DNA of 64,000 nt from Whalleya microplaca (GCA_022497155.1 MU385752.1:310001-374000), one strand, 5' to 3'; shown: positions 1-12,533, counted from the stretch's first letter. Translations and numbers: made by a program. The notes: a model not told the origin generated them from the sequence alone.

Positions 1-565
1 GAATTCGTGCCTAGTATGTTCGACAATAACGGTACATATCGAGCCTATACAATGGAACTGGGTGCTAGAGCAAGTCAGTCATTACCAGCTACTCTGCAAA
101 TTTCATCACGAGTAATTTACGATGATATATTCACCTACTGCAGATTATATATATGCCTCCTTGGTCTTCGGATGATTCGTTAAGCCCTCCCAACGACATG
201 GGAACTACTCTCAATCAACACCTAGTCCACCACCTGGTGTACATATTGGGGCCATTGCATCCCGGATACAATCGACTATGGGACCCCGTACATGCCTTTG
301 GGTCACTACAATCTTCACAATAACAACGGTGAATAACCTGAAGCGTCAGCTTTTTTTTTTTATGTACCCCTATCCCTACATAGCGGCTATCTGAGGGGTA
401 GACTCGACAGGAATTATTCCTATTATATTATCATCTCATTTGCCTTCAATTCTTGCAAACACTTTGATATCATCACGTCGCCCTATCGTTGTCAACCACA
501 GCCAACAGTCTACAGTGTGGCCATACAAATAACCAAGCGAGTGTAGCAGAACTCGTTAAATCGTC
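1..565. other. intergenic flank
   Basis: Downstream flank of the carboxylesterase gene. It contains a short T-run near 351-361 and no open frame with convincing coding character. I see nothing else in it. Confidence 0.5.
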
Positions 566-2456
566 CTATAGCTCATTGGGACCTCCTAGAAGCTGCGACT
601 GGAAAGTCCCCTTTACGCCAGTATGGCCCTTTTCTGGGGAAGTAAGCTCTTTCGCAATTTTCGTCCAAAAGGAGCAAGCATCCCTCCCGTTCTGATCATC
701 TGTAGCATTATTATTAAAGATCGGTAATTTGACTTCCACTTGCATAACGTTAGAAAGTTTATCATTGTTTCCAACTGCAGTCTCCCACTTGTGAAGAGGG
801 TCCAGCGTATTCGGGTCGCCTGATAGTGCGAATGACGCAAAATACTTTTGATATGTGCTCTTGACAAGGAGCTTAAGTCCCTCAGCATAAATAGTAGCAT
901 TGCCCTCAGGCATACCGCCCTTGACCAGTATGTCTTTGATTTCTGTGACATTGTTCATGAACAGTGGGTACAGGTCGGTTGAGTGAAAGGCAAACTCGTC
1001 CCACGGGTATGCGTATTTCATCATGTAGGACTTATTCGAGTATGCTTCGAACAGGTCCCTGGTGTTGCATGTGAACGCTACATCCCTTATGACAGTTTGG
1101 ATGCATGTACGGTAATCGCCTTCAAAACTTTCTGCGCAGTCATACTGCTGGTTGACTTCATCCACTTGGAGATCTGGTAGGAGTCTCTTTAAAAATGCAT
1201 TGAACGTGTCCGGGTCGTCTACGTTTGGCGGAGCCAAAGGGCCGGTTTCATTTGCGCAATGGGATATTATAGCAGAGTTGGTACGATTCCAGAACTTTCC
1301 TATTTAATGAAGTTAATTGAATGCCAGCACGGCTTTTCGAACTCGACATAGAACCAAGGCTGTAAGGATAACAACCATACCTTCTGAGAAAGCTACTGTG
1401 GGAATTGTCCGAATCCACTTCCCATCCACTGCTGGGCCGATGGGAAACAGGCCCGTCTGTGCGATGGTTTTGAAGAGATTCTGATTTGCCTCCGTCAACT
1501 TCTCGACGCTGGTAGCTCTCAGGCAGTCTATGTCGTACGCACAACCACAGCCTGCAAGTTCAGAGAAATTCTTGTACACAGCATCGAGTTGGCCGTCGGG
1601 CTTGTTGTCCCAGGCCCATTCGAAAGCCGGACTCTGTGCCACGAACGTGTTGAATAAGGGGTCTCTCTCGCCATCTTCTCGGACGAGATGATGCAAGATC
1701 GACCCAGCGCCGGCGGACTCGCCCCAGGCGCTCACTTGGTTCTTGTCTCCTCCAATGGTACCGATATTGTCCTGGACCCACTGCAGCAGGAGAGCCTGGT
1801 CATACAAGCCAGCATTGGGCTGCCCATGTTCTTGCATATAGGAGCCTGAAAGCCATCCAAAGGCGCCTAGTCGATAGTTCCCTGCGACAAATATAACTCC
1901 ATATTCGGAAGCCCTAAGCATAGATCGGCCTGTATTCAACGGGCCAACCGGATTCTTACTTCCGAAGGCATATGCTCCTCCATAAATCCAGACAACGACC
2001 GGCAAAGGCTCTACTCCCGGCTGAAAAGCCGAGACAGGGGCATAGATATCGAGGAACAGGCAATCCTCATCCTCGAATATATCCTCATCTCTGGGATCTC
2101 CGGGTCGATTCCTGCCCCCTGGAGGGTGTGATAGTGATCCAGTATGAACCTGTTTGCAACAAATATTCCGACTGTCCTCCTGGATGGAATCGTTTCGCCA
2201 CTGAGGGTAAGCGGGAGCACCAAAGCGTTCAGGTTCTGCCCCGAAGCGGACATTTCTGAAAATGTAGATCTAGAGTCATGTTAGAGGAAACTAGCTTTTG
2301 ATATTGTAGTAGGTATCGCTTCTTTACCTCTGAGTCCTCTGGATGGATCGTGGCCTGCCACGTACCCCATGACAACTTCAACTGCGGCAGGTCCTCTTGT
2401 GCCTTAGCAAACGCCAATAGGGCTAGTACGCCCAATAGAAGTATTTGGCTAAACAT
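566..2456 (-). CDS. secreted type-B carboxylesterase/lipase
   Basis: Alpha/beta-hydrolase of the cholinesterase/type-B carboxylesterase family, expected to hydrolyse carboxylic esters outside the cell or in the secretory path. Three exons read on the minus strand: 2456-2328, 2269-1381 and 1299-566, giving 583 residues, normal for the family. The Met at 2456 was chosen because it is followed directly by a hydrophobic signal peptide (residues 1-20, ending AKAQ). An in-frame upstream start at 2534 would bury the signal. Landmarks in order are the NVRFGA strand, EDCLFLDIYAP (a family signature), the oxyanion loop IYGGAYAFG, and the nucleophile elbow GESAGAG with Ser near residue 228. ANETGPL supplies the acidic residue and FAFHSTDL the His. 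Introns are 58 and 81 bp with consistent phases. The exact substrate is unknown. Confidence 0.88.
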
Positions 2457-2879
2457 GAAGACAAAAAGCACTATATCTGCGACGTAATGTAGGTTGTTGT
2501 TCGCTTGAGCGTATGTCGTACCTAATAGAGACAAAATAAAAAGCTCGGGAGGAACCTGTTTGACTCCTCTTTGAGGAGCGTTTCCCTCAACTACGACCGA
2601 TATTTATAGACTACATATTGAGTCTTCATTAAGGTTAGCACGTCTCGCTATGATAATTGAACAAGTACGGCAAGCGATGTCGGGAGTTATGTCCCCAAGA
2701 GTTCGTTAAAGCAGCCTCCCTTCTCGTAGTGAATCCCATTATTTACTAGCAGGCGGTAATCATGTAGGTAGCCTGACATATTCTACAACTGTTTCACAAA
2801 GCGGCTTATTGGGATATATAGCGCTGTTCGGCATGACGGTAGACTGAGCACTGCCGGCAGATGATGTAACAGGGGGATT

Positions 2880-3160
2880 GGAGCCAAGACCTGTTGGAAG
2901 CTATACGAGATGCAGGAATGCTGCAGAAATATATATATTGGGTGCTTTTAGATGTTATTCGATACTGCTGGAATGTATGACTACCTTACAAAAGGTATAG
3001 CAACCTAACGACGGCTACGTCGGCAACATATAAGATACGTATCACAGATACGTACTATTGAAGAGGTCTATATAAGGACCTAACGCCTCCTATTAGGCTT
3101 AGGCCAGCAAGCACCCTCAGAAGCCCCAGGAGAATCAAAGCCCTAGCTGCAGCCCTTGTT
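2880..3160. repeat. diverged direct repeat, copy 1
   Basis: First of two direct copies. Both copies start with GGAGCCAAGACC and end with GCCCTTGTT. Between these they share in order GTTATTCG, CTACGTCGGCAAC, a TATATAAGGACCTA block and GCAAGCACC. Many substitutions and small indels separate them, so this is an old duplication. The TATATAAG element inside suggests a promoter, which would suit a decayed solo LTR, but no diagnostic TG...CA ends were confirmed. Confidence 0.7.
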
Positions 3161-3267
3161 ACACAAGTAACGTGCCGCTGAATTATGGCGGCGCTGGAGG
3201 CATGACATACCTCTTGGGCTATTGGTTCAGATTTCTTTTCTAAACCACAGCATTACCACACCGCAAC

Positions 3268-3538
3268 GGAGCCAAGACCTTTTATATGCAAGAGGTCAAT
3301 ATATTGGATGATGTTGGCTGTTATTCGTTACTGGAGGGATGTATAACTACTTAACAAAAGATATGAGAGCCTGACGGCAACTACGTCGGCAACAAAAAGG
3401 AAATACGTATTATTCAGATTGGACTATATAAGGACCTACTGCCTCTTATTAAAATTAGGAGGCAAGCAAGCACCTCAGAGGCCCTAGAGAGTTATTGGTT
3501 GAAATTGGTATATTCCAAGCTCTATCCAAGCCCTTGTT
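3268..3538. repeat. diverged direct repeat, copy 2
   Basis: Second copy of the repeat at 2880-3160, in the same orientation and about 107 bp downstream of copy 1's end. It keeps the same block order, including CTACGTCGGCAAC and CTATATAAGGACCTA, with dispersed differences. No open frame lies in either copy or between them. Confidence 0.7.
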
Positions 3539-4831
3539 TCAAGAATCGCTAGGTATGTCAAATGGCCCTTCAAGGTAGCACGGAAAACAATTTCCGCTTT
3601 GTCATATATTGCCATAAGTTGAGCGATGTTGTAACGGTGACCTGTGCAACGTTTAGGACAAGATGGCTACCAACATCCGTTCGGATGTTTCTCAATTGAT
3701 TCGGTAGGTATTACAAACTCCGCATGGCAAAGTCGGAACATTCGATCGGGAGGTCTGTTACCATGTGTTAATTTCGACTGCTGATGAGTTGTACGATTCT
3801 CCATAACGACAGCGAAAATTCAAAGTTGGTACGTCAATTCCTAATCTGGTTGTCTCGATATAAGCAGCTATCGATATGAGGGTTCCTACGGTAAATTATA
3901 GCTATATGAATGCATCGGTATATTAAAAACCTCGACAAGCTCGTCTTAGATAACGACGGCAACCTTACCCAGACGGCCTTCCACTTTCATATCCCGACGA
4001 ATGGCCATCATGGCGGATACCGACATTTGAACAGCCGGGCGGCAGTCCCCGGCGAGGTCGTAAATGTGAATAATATATTGCTGTTAGTGGAAGAGTAGTA
4101 TTAAATGCTCGGCGCCGGCCAGCATGTACTACATGTGCGCAATAATCGTCGGCGCCACAAGCTAATCCCTTACATGGAGGCATTACCCTCGAGCACTATA
4201 AAAACTTACTAATACTAGAAATAGAACCATGAGGTGTGACGAGCATAGATATACCAATGCATTGACCTCTATAGTCTATAACACAACGACGGTAGCTAAC
4301 AGCTACGTCCAGGTATTTAGTGACCTGGATCATAGAGTCGTGAAGATGGGAATACTTTCTTTGTTGTACTTTTGATATTGCAGGAACGAGCACGATCGAG
4401 ATCAGTTAGCCGCTGAAGGTTACTAGCTGCAGCGACCAAATAGATTTAGTTACCAAGACCCTGACCACCGTAATGGTTCTCCCGCCTTTAAACACGACAG
4501 TTAGCCATCACAGTGGTAGTCGTACAACGTATAGAAGAAAAGGGCAAGTGTCGATGGCATGAGGGAAGATATAGGTACGACCACGGAGTGTACTCCGGTA
4601 GGACACCAACCCGGCAGTCTTCCAGATGAGGGACGACGCATGATGATGCTAGGAGTAAATAAAGAGGCCAATATGCACTCCAATATGAACTCTATTCCGA
4701 TATCACTATAGTCTTCACAAACATACCTCTACACTCCACGGAGAGCTTTCCACCTCTCATCTTCGCTCTTACAGATAAATCGATTTCACGCAACCCTTGT
4801 CTGATCATTTATTTCCATCCAATCACCAGCG

Positions 4832-5344
4832 ATGGCTTCTACCAATGAACAGAATATCGGTATCGTCTATACACAGCCAGAATTTCCCCATTTCTAACCT
4901 CAGAATCAGGTGCCGTTGTCGAACTCATCCCACCTAAGGAGGGTAGCACCGAGTGGGTGGCCAAGCAGATCGACGTGGCCCGCAACCTTCCGCCAGGGGA
5001 CCCCGAGAGCCACAAGGATTTCCACTGGAATTACGCGATCTTCGAGGTAAGTCATCTAATAGGAAACAGTGGTTTAATCTAGATATTTATATGCAATGTA
5101 GATCCAAGGATGGGTTGACGTGAGCAGTCTTGCCATCTTTGCCACCGTAAGTGTTCTAGGTATCAATATCGGGACCATCAACGGCAACTTGAACGACGGG
5201 GTTAGCATCAAGGTCGACTTGAAGGCTGCGTCGGGCGAGATCAGACTCTTCCTTAAAAATGGGCATGAGCTATGGGTCGGCGTGGATGTGAAGGTCATCT
5301 TCGGGCAACACTATCATGGCGAGTGGAAAATCATAGATATCTAG
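4832..5344 (+). CDS. small hypothetical protein (135 aa)
   Basis: Three-exon gene: 4832-4859, 4910-5046 and 5102-5344. The second intron (5047-5101) has a perfect GTAAGT donor and a TGTAG acceptor. The first uses GTATCG...CAG. An acceptor at 4903 would add two residues in frame, but 4909 gives a better distance from the CTAAC branch site. The protein has an N-terminal segment rich in charged residues (VVELIPPKEGSTEW, then ARNLPPGDPESHKDFHWNYA). Its C-terminal half alternates hydrophobic and polar residues in a beta-rich pattern (GWVDVSSLAIFATVSVLGIN..., then ELWVGVDVKVIFGQHYHGEW). There is no signal peptide and no cysteine. I do not recognise the family. Phase-correct introns and good third-position bias make it a likely real gene, without a functional call. 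Confidence 0.65.
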
Positions 5345-7198
5345 TCTGCTCGGGATAATTGTAATCCCTAGCGACAGTCATTGCAGTGGCCGCCCTATAA
5401 TAAAAAATGCTACATGACCAAAAATTGTTACTAATTCTAGTGGCTAGCTGTATATACAGTACTAGCAAGCCACGATAATACTATTTGAGGAACCCATCAC
5501 ACAGTACTATGTTGCCGGCTCTAGGATAATACTACACCATCCACATTCGCATTATATGGCTGGTATGGGCTTCTCCCAGATCTGTTATGGGGAGGTCTGA
5601 CTTGATATCATCAGCCAGATCCTTCACAGCTGGTATCTAAATGCTCCAGCTTGGTTTAAAATTATGCCGTTTACAAATAAAGGAACATAAGAGCCATCCC
5701 TATTTATTAAGAAACTGACATAGACCAGACAATATCATATACTTCAACATAGCAGGAAAAAGTAGTAAAGTCTCTAGAAATGAGATCCACAAGCTTGCCT
5801 TCAATCGATGCTATCTATGGCTACAGGAAAGGTAGCATCGGGGCGAGATATCTAGAGCTAGCCTCAGCAGCATAGAGTTTACCTAGTTCTCAGATGAGTT
5901 TATTGAAGCTGATCAGCAACATTTTGTTCGTCTGACCCTTCCAGAGGCTCTTTCAACTGAAACCAACTCCGTTGTTCCTAATAACTCCTAATACTCCCAA
6001 GTCATCTATTTGAATATAAAGAGCACCATAGCATTTCCAAACTGTTAATCTAGAATCAAGCCTCCCACTCAAGCTAATACCTGCTCAAGATCAAGGAAGC
6101 GTTAAAGCATATATATTGGTATTTCACACTCTCTAAGCAATGACTCCACGTTGGTGAAGTCTAATTGCCAAGTCTTCCCAAACACTTCTCTGAGCAACAG
6201 ATGACCCATACCGCAGACTTTCGTAAAGCTCAAGAAGACTCATCCTTTTCGTCACCAAGAAGATTGAACCTCAACTCACGAATCAATCATCACCTTCCTT
6301 TTTATCAGATAGACTATAGCTAGCATGCAAACGGTTAAGCTCGGATACTCGGCATACACCAGCTCAGCATGCAACTTACCCCAAATAATCTCCAAGTCCA
6401 TTAGACCCGGTTCGTACGTGCGTACAGGTTACAGGCATTGGCAGGATTTGGCAAATCAGCCGAGGTAGTAAACCGGACATCCATCTCTGCGCAGACATGG
6501 AGCCCCTTTACGTAACTAACGTGCTGTGATATCGAGCGGATATGTAATCCAGCTGCTCTCCTTGCCTGCCTCCTTAACCCCTGCACCGCACGCCTGTATC
6601 CGGAGGTCTCGCCGGGCCTATAACTACATCCCTACACGAACGACGCATGGCCCCAAGGAGCAGCGCACATCAGCCCTACCGCATAAGTACATACATACCA
6701 GACATCACAGCGAGTCGAGCCACATGTGAATGCAGGCATGCTTTGCTTTGCTTTGCTTGCTTGCTTGCTGGAGACAAATACAAAAAGATACAATGCACTA
6801 TCCGCCGTCCATGCCTCCGTCTATCGTAGGTAGTAGTAGTAGCAGTAGTAGTAGCAGTAGTAGATAGAGTAAGGAAACACCCAGGATGCTGTCCCAACCC
6901 TGACTTGAAACCTGACCTGACCTGACCAAAGACAAAGCGAGCTCGGTTTCGAATTCAGCTTGCCCCAAATTCTGTCAGACCTGCCTTGACATCATCCCAT
7001 GTTGTTGTGCGGCCATACCTACACAGTGGATATACATCATGAACCAACATCCAACAACTCCACCGAATTTCTCACCTGTCACCCCACGCCACCCCAGCCC
7101 CCACCTATCCGATGATTCTATCCTTCTTTCTTTCTTTCTTTCTTTCTTTCTTCTATACGTGTGTGAGATGATAGACAAGTGGTTTTGTTTTGTTTTGT
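5345..7198. other. gene-free region with low-complexity DNA
   Basis: No supportable gene. The right half carries simple repeats: GCTTT/GCTT runs at 6738-6769, a GTA/GCA trinucleotide tract at 6828-6866, a (TTTC)n tract at 7122-7153 and TTTTG repeats just before 7200. The last lies immediately downstream of the LSC1 stop codon, in its probable 3' UTR. Confidence 0.5.
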
Positions 7199-8512
7199 TT
7201 ACAGCAGGTCCCGCTTGACGAAGGCTTCCCGCATGGCGCGTCCCAGACCGGCGGGCGAGCGCTCAACGACGACGCCGGCGGACTCGAGGGCCTTGATCTT
7301 GGAGTCGGCGCCGCCCTTGCCGCCGGAGACGATGGCGCCGGCGTGGCCCATGCGGCGGCCGGGCGGGGCGCTGATGCCGGCGATGAAGCTGACGACGGGC
7401 TTGCCGCCGTTGACGGTGTTGTTGGCGCGCAGGAAGTCGGCGGCGTCCTCCTCGGCGGCGCCGCCGATCTCGCCGATCATGATGATGCCGTCCGTCTCCT
7501 CGTCCTTGAGGAAGACCTCGAGGCAGTCGATGAAGTTGGTGCCGCTGAACGGGTCGCCGCCGATGCCGACGACGAGCGACTGGCCCAGGCCGGCCTGCGT
7601 CGTCTGGTTGACGGCCTCGTAGGTCAGGGTGCCGGAGCGCGAGACGATGCCGATGCGGCCGCGCTTGTGGATGAAGCCTGGCATGATGCCGATCTTGCAC
7701 TGGCCGGGGGCGATGATGCCGGGGCAGTTAGGACCCACGAGACGGGTCTTGGATTGGGACTTGAGCATATCGGTGATGCGGACCATGTCTAGACTTCGTT
7801 TAGAACGGCGAGACCTCAAGGCAAAGGTTCGTTGAAAGAAGGCACATACCATGTTGGGGAATACCCTCGGTGATACAGACGACCAGGGGGATCTCGGCGG
7901 CGAGAGCCTCCTCGATACCTCCAGCGGCCAACGGTGGACTATATAAAAAAAACGCTCTTATCAGCGCCTCCTCATCGGTAGGCCTCCCTTTTTTTTCTGG
8001 ACCTGAGCACTTACGGCACGAAGATGGCAGTGGCAGTGGCGCCCGTCTGCTTCACGGCCTCACTGACGTTGGCGAAGACGGGAAGACCGAGATGCTCCTG
8101 GCCGGCCTTCTTGGGGTTGGTGCCTCCAACAACCTGGGTGCCTATATATAACACGCATTCCTATTAGACATGTTCTCCATCCCGTATGTTTCGTAGCTTC
8201 TGAAGAATCAGGGGCTGTAGTTACCATAGTCAATGGCTTGTTGGGCGTGGAAACTAGGCAGAGAGCCAGCATATCAGCAAACAGAGCTCATACCAGCAGC
8301 TAGCTACAGTTTACGTAGACACTGATAGATAGGGTGAAGACTCACGATCCCTGCTTTCCGGTGAAGCCCTGGTAGATGACCTTGGTGTCGGAGTTGATGC
8401 GCAAGTTGTCGACGGTCTTGGAGTAAGGGGAGGTGGCGGAGCTGTAGGTTCGTCGCGAGAGCTGGCGCAGGACAGCGGCGCTTAGCCGCATATGTCTGGA
8501 GAAAGCTTGCAT
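7199..8512 (-). CDS. LSC1: succinyl-CoA ligase alpha subunit, mitochondrial
   Basis: Alpha subunit of succinyl-CoA synthetase, which interconverts succinyl-CoA and succinate with nucleotide phosphorylation in the mitochondrial TCA cycle. Five exons: 8512-8346, 8253-8225, 8141-8015, 7938-7850 and 7788-7199, with consistent phases, giving 333 residues, the usual size. The N-terminus is an Arg/Ser-rich presequence ([20 protein letters not shown]). The CoA-binding Rossmann region follows ([45 protein letters not shown]). Then come [39 protein letters not shown] and the phosphohistidine loop [16 protein letters not shown] with the active His. The gene diverges from RPT2 across about 0.9 kb. Identification is secure. 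Confidence 0.97.
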
Positions 8513-8633
8513 CTTGGAAGAAGTAGGTAGGAAATGAAGGGCTTGGATCTAGCAATTGACCTTCCGAAGCTGCAGACAAGTCTCGAACAGCTCAGCAGCT
8601 CGAGGGTGAAGGTGGTAGAGGGGAAGGAGTCGT

Positions 8634-8696
8634 GGTGGTTGAGGTGGTTGAGGTGGTTGAGGTGGTTGAGGTGGTCGAGGTGGTTGAGGTGGTAAT
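8634..8696. repeat. 9-bp minisatellite (GAGGTGGTT)n
   Basis: About seven tandem copies of GAGGTGGTT, one with a T-to-C change. It lies about 120 bp upstream of the LSC1 start codon, so on the LSC1 sense strand it reads as a C-rich CCACCTCAA repeat in the 5' UTR or promoter. Confidence 0.9.
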
Positions 8697-9381
8697 ACGG
8701 AAAGAGTTATTTTTATGACAGCAAGACTGTGAGCCTTGGAAGCTTCAATCCAACTCAATTTGATGGACTGACGGAAGGTTACGGTGCGGCGGTAGCACCT
8801 GCACCGTCGCACGTGTTAAACCGAACCGACACCGAGCGCTGCGCAAGCATTGGCCACATGCATTTTTCTCCCTGTGTCCGGGACAACCCGACCGAGTGGA
8901 AATGGACCCCTTTGGACGGCATGTTCGGACAGGCGCATACATATGCTTGTAGTGAGACGTCTTCACCGATATATGCATGTATGGAGCCGAGATGCTGCTA
9001 CGGAATGTGTTCAACTGCTAGGTCCGTCCCGTTGGGCCTGCCAGCTGCTGCCTGCTGTAATCATGAAAGACCAAGTCTCCACTATTCCATACGTATTAGG
9101 TAAGCTCAGTCTAACCTAGTGGTAGCGGCTTGGCTGGTGCACGCGTTACCCTTTGGCGCCTGATTCCCTTCAGTACGTACTCCGTACAGGTAGCATCTGA
9201 AGCTTGTTCGCCTCAACCTCTCTGCCTCTTCATCATCACACTTCATTCTTCGGACTGCTTCATCCATCATCACCCGCGAGCAGTGCCATCTCTCACTGTT
9301 CCTCCAGCCGGTGGAGATTCCTCTCATCCATATTGTCTAATACTCTTTCAACTAACCATTTATTTGCTCGTTTCCCTGCAT

Positions 9382-9403
9382 ACACACACACACACACACA
9401 CAC
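9382..9403. repeat. (CA)n microsatellite
   Basis: An uninterrupted CA/AC dinucleotide run about 35 bp before the RPT2 start codon, in its probable 5' UTR. Confidence 0.85.
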
Positions 9404-9437
9404 TTGGGTAGCAGGCTGCGCAGTAGCTTCAGCCAAG

Positions 9438-11051
9438 ATGGTGAGCCTACAATCCATCCTGGATACACAATAAGTATTCGCATCATGCTGATATCCTGAA
9501 ATTAGGGTCAGAATCAATCTGGCATGGGCGGTGCCCCAGATGGAAGGGATGAGAAGGATAAGAAGGTATGTTGATTTGCGCGATGGCATGACATGATCAT
9601 TGTCTCCGTCTATCTACAACTCTCAATACTCCCAAGATCCTAACCTGCCTACCATCAACAGAAGGAGAAGCCCAAGTACGAGCCCCCGCCGCGCCCAACT
9701 ACCCGCATCGGGCGCAAGAAGAGAAAGGCCGCCGGTACTTCGGCCGCTGCCAAACTTCCCGCCGTCTACCCGACGAGTCGATGCAAGCTCCGTCTACTGC
9801 GCATGCAACGTATCCACGATCACCTCCTGCTCGAGGAGGAATATGTCGAGAACCAGGAGCGCCTGAGAAAAGCCAAGGCCGCCAAGGACAACACCGGTCC
9901 TGCTCCCGATCTCGATGCTCCCGACCGCATGGCTGACGAGCGTGGCCGGGTCGATGACATGCGCGGAAGTCCCATGGGCGTCGGCACCCTCGAGGAGATG
10001 ATCGACGACGACCACGCCATCGTGTCCAGCACCACAGGCCCCGAGTACTATGTCAGCATCATGAGTTTCGTCGACAAGGATCTGCTCGAGCCTGGCGCGT
10101 CGGTCTTGTTGCACCATAAGAGCGTCTCTATCGTGGGCGTACTTACGGACGACACGGATCCCGCCGTCAACGTCATGAAGCTGGACAAGGCACCGACCGA
10201 GTCCTACGCTGATATTGGTGGACTGGAGCAGCAGATTCAGGAGGTGAGAGAGTCGGTCGAGCTGCCTCTCCTGCATCCCGAGCTGTACGAGGAGATGGGT
10301 ATCAAGCCGCCGAAGGGTGTCATTCTCTATGGTGCCCCGGGTACGGGCAAGACGCTGCTAGCCAAGGCGGTAGCCAACCAGACATCGGCTACCTTCTTGC
10401 GCATTGTCGGAAGCGAGCTGATCCAGAAGTACCTCGGTGATGGACCTCGGCTTGTCCGCCAGCTGTTCCAAGTATGTTTATCATCTAATTGGGACTACTA
10501 CTCCCTTCCTATGTTTGTGCTATGTACCTGCTAATCAATTGTAGGTTGCTGCTGAAAATGCGCCCGCCATCGTCTTCATCGACGAGATCGATGCTATCGG
10601 AACGAAGCGTTACGATTCGACCTCGGGCGGTGAGCGTGAAGTGCAGCGAACCATGTTGGAGTTGCTCAACCAGCTCGACGGTTTCGACGACCGTGGCGAC
10701 GTCAAGGTCATCATGGCCACCAACAAGATCGAGACGCTCGACCCTGCCCTGATTCGACCGGGCCGGATCGACCGGAAGATCCTGTTCGAGAACCCCGACC
10801 AGAACACCAAGCGCAAGATCTTCAACCTGCACACGAGCAAGATGAGCCTTAACGAGGACGTCGACCTCGACGAGTTCATCAGCCAGAAGGACGACCTCTC
10901 AGGTGCCGACATCAAGGCCATCTGCTCGGAGGCCGGTCTGATGGCCCTGCGTGAGCGTCGTATGCGCGTGCAGATGGCGGATTTCCGAGCGGCGAGAGAA
11001 AGAGTCCTCCGCACCAAGCAGGAGGGCGAGCCCGAAGGCCTGTACTTGTAG
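9438..11051 (+). CDS. RPT2: 26S proteasome regulatory ATPase subunit Rpt2
   Basis: AAA+ ATPase of the 19S base that unfolds substrates and opens the 20S gate. Exons: 9438-9440 (only the ATG), 9506-9565, 9662-10471 and 10545-11051, giving 459 residues. The N-terminus Met-Gly-Gln-Asn fits the N-myristoylation signal known in Rpt2. Next come [20 protein letters not shown] and the [20 protein letters not shown] coiled-coil lead. The OB region follows ([20 protein letters not shown]). Walker A is GAPGTGKT (about 245-252), Walker B is FIDEID (about 302-307), and the arginine-finger segment is [11 protein letters not shown]. The C-terminus LYL is the HbYX gate-opening motif. The intron directly after the start codon is unusual and is forced by the conserved MGQ start. 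Identification is secure. Confidence 0.97.
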
Positions 11052-11927
11052 TGTGTGTATCCCATGTATTCTAACAGACCTCAAGGTGAGGAGGGTAATA
11101 CCGTGGCAGACCGCACGTCTGGAGGGGCTGGAATAGACGATAATACAGATGTCATGGACGTGGTTTCAACTGTTCTATTTGCTACGGTGGCCTAGCTCTA
11201 GATTTGACGTTCTATTGCTTAGCCGATCATACGTAGGTCCATTCTGACTTGGCTTACTTAGTATAGTGCGAGGACCGGCAATGCTATCCGTGAATCAAAG
11301 CCATGATAGCTGGACCTATTTTGAGAAGGCTCCCTCAATGCTCAATCAGCCGGAGTCAACCCGATGCCAGCGCGCATGATTTGCCTCTACATGTACCTTA
11401 GCTTCCAAGCTTTGTGTGGTGTGATTTGTGTGATTCCTCGGGTGCTGCGCCTAGTCGTGGCGGTGACATCAGTCGTCATCCCCTCCCTCATAGATTCGCG
11501 CGACTTATGTTGCCCGAGCAAACTTCATGCACCATCATTAGCTTTGGGTTCTATCACATACCTAAGGGAAGTGTCCAGAAGTGATAGCCGTCTAGCCGTC
11601 CTCTCTGGCTACGTCGTCCAATTAAGAGTCAACCACAGGTCTAAGCCACTCTTGCATTCGCAGCCCAAAACAGGGTTAGCTTATATATAGGTAGACTACA
11701 TATGCGCGTCGGGTAGCTGTGGTCATTCCCGTTTGACACCTTTATCCCTACCTCCTTTTTCAAACACATCCCCGATCTTCCTCCTGGTATACCTCAGTTC
11801 ATAGTCTATTTCACCCGAGACAACATAGAAATCATACTGCTCATCCACCTGCCTACCTATACACAGCTACGTGCCGTCGTTCGTGCCTCTATAACCAAAC
11901 TTGCAACACGCATCTCAGTCCGTCGCA
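11052..11927. other. intergenic region RPT2-SYLF gene
   Basis: RPT2 3' region followed by the promoter of the SYLF gene. The last 200 bp are pyrimidine-rich, as expected for a fungal core promoter, and include TTATATATAGG at 11680-11690. No gene is seen. Confidence 0.5.
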
Positions 11928-12502
11928 ATGAGCGCACATCCAGCCCACTCTCCCGTCCCGGGTGACAATCCCAACTACTACAGCGAGACCGCCGAACTCC
12001 CCGGCGACAGCCCGCAGCCGCCGCCGCACCCTCTCCAATCCCATCCCGTCGGCAGCCCAAGCACAAGCACAAGCGCGAACGCCCAGGCGCAGCAGAGCCA
12101 ACAGTATCCTCCGCCCCCTCCCGGTCCACCACCCACCACCACCACCGGCAACACCTCCGAACAGCCGTACTTCCCGCCCCCGCCCCCCGGTCCGCCGCCC
12201 ATCAGCATCACCCAGCACGACCACGCCGAGTACGTGCCCCCCGCGAACCCGGAGCACACGCAGACGTACTACCCGCCGCCGCCCCCGGGCCCGCCTCCGA
12301 ACCAGAACCAGGCACACAGCGAACAGCCCTACTTCCCCCCGCCGCCCAGCTACACGGAGCAAGACGCCGCGGGCGCCGCCGCCGCCGGCGCGTTGGGAGA
12401 CCAGAAGCCGCCTGCGCTGCCGCCGCGGCCCGGGTCCGCGAGCGCGCAAGTGCCGCAGTTTGCGCCGCCGCCGACGGAGGCGGGTTCAGCGTCCTCGCAT
12501 TA

Positions 12503-12533
<31 letters not shown>

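Larger units (their letters stand above)
2457..4831. other. gene-free region with repeats
   Basis: About 2.4 kb between the esterase and the small gene at 4832. It is AT-rich, and no multi-exon reading frame could be assembled. It contains the pair of diverged direct repeats listed separately. The rest shows only short frames broken by stops. Confidence 0.5.
8513..9437. promoter_or_regulatory. shared divergent promoter region of LSC1 and RPT2
   Basis: The 925 bp between two outward-facing start codons must hold both promoters and 5' UTRs. It includes the 9-bp minisatellite at 8634-8696 and a (CA)n tract at 9382-9403 close to the RPT2 start. I could not point to a specific PACE (proteasome-associated) element or TATA box. 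Confidence 0.5.

Noticed and set aside
7190..7792. 200-codon plus-strand frame opposite LSC1
   Set aside because: Shadow of the GC-biased LSC1 exon 5 on the other strand; Asp/Gly/Ala-rich with no family features.
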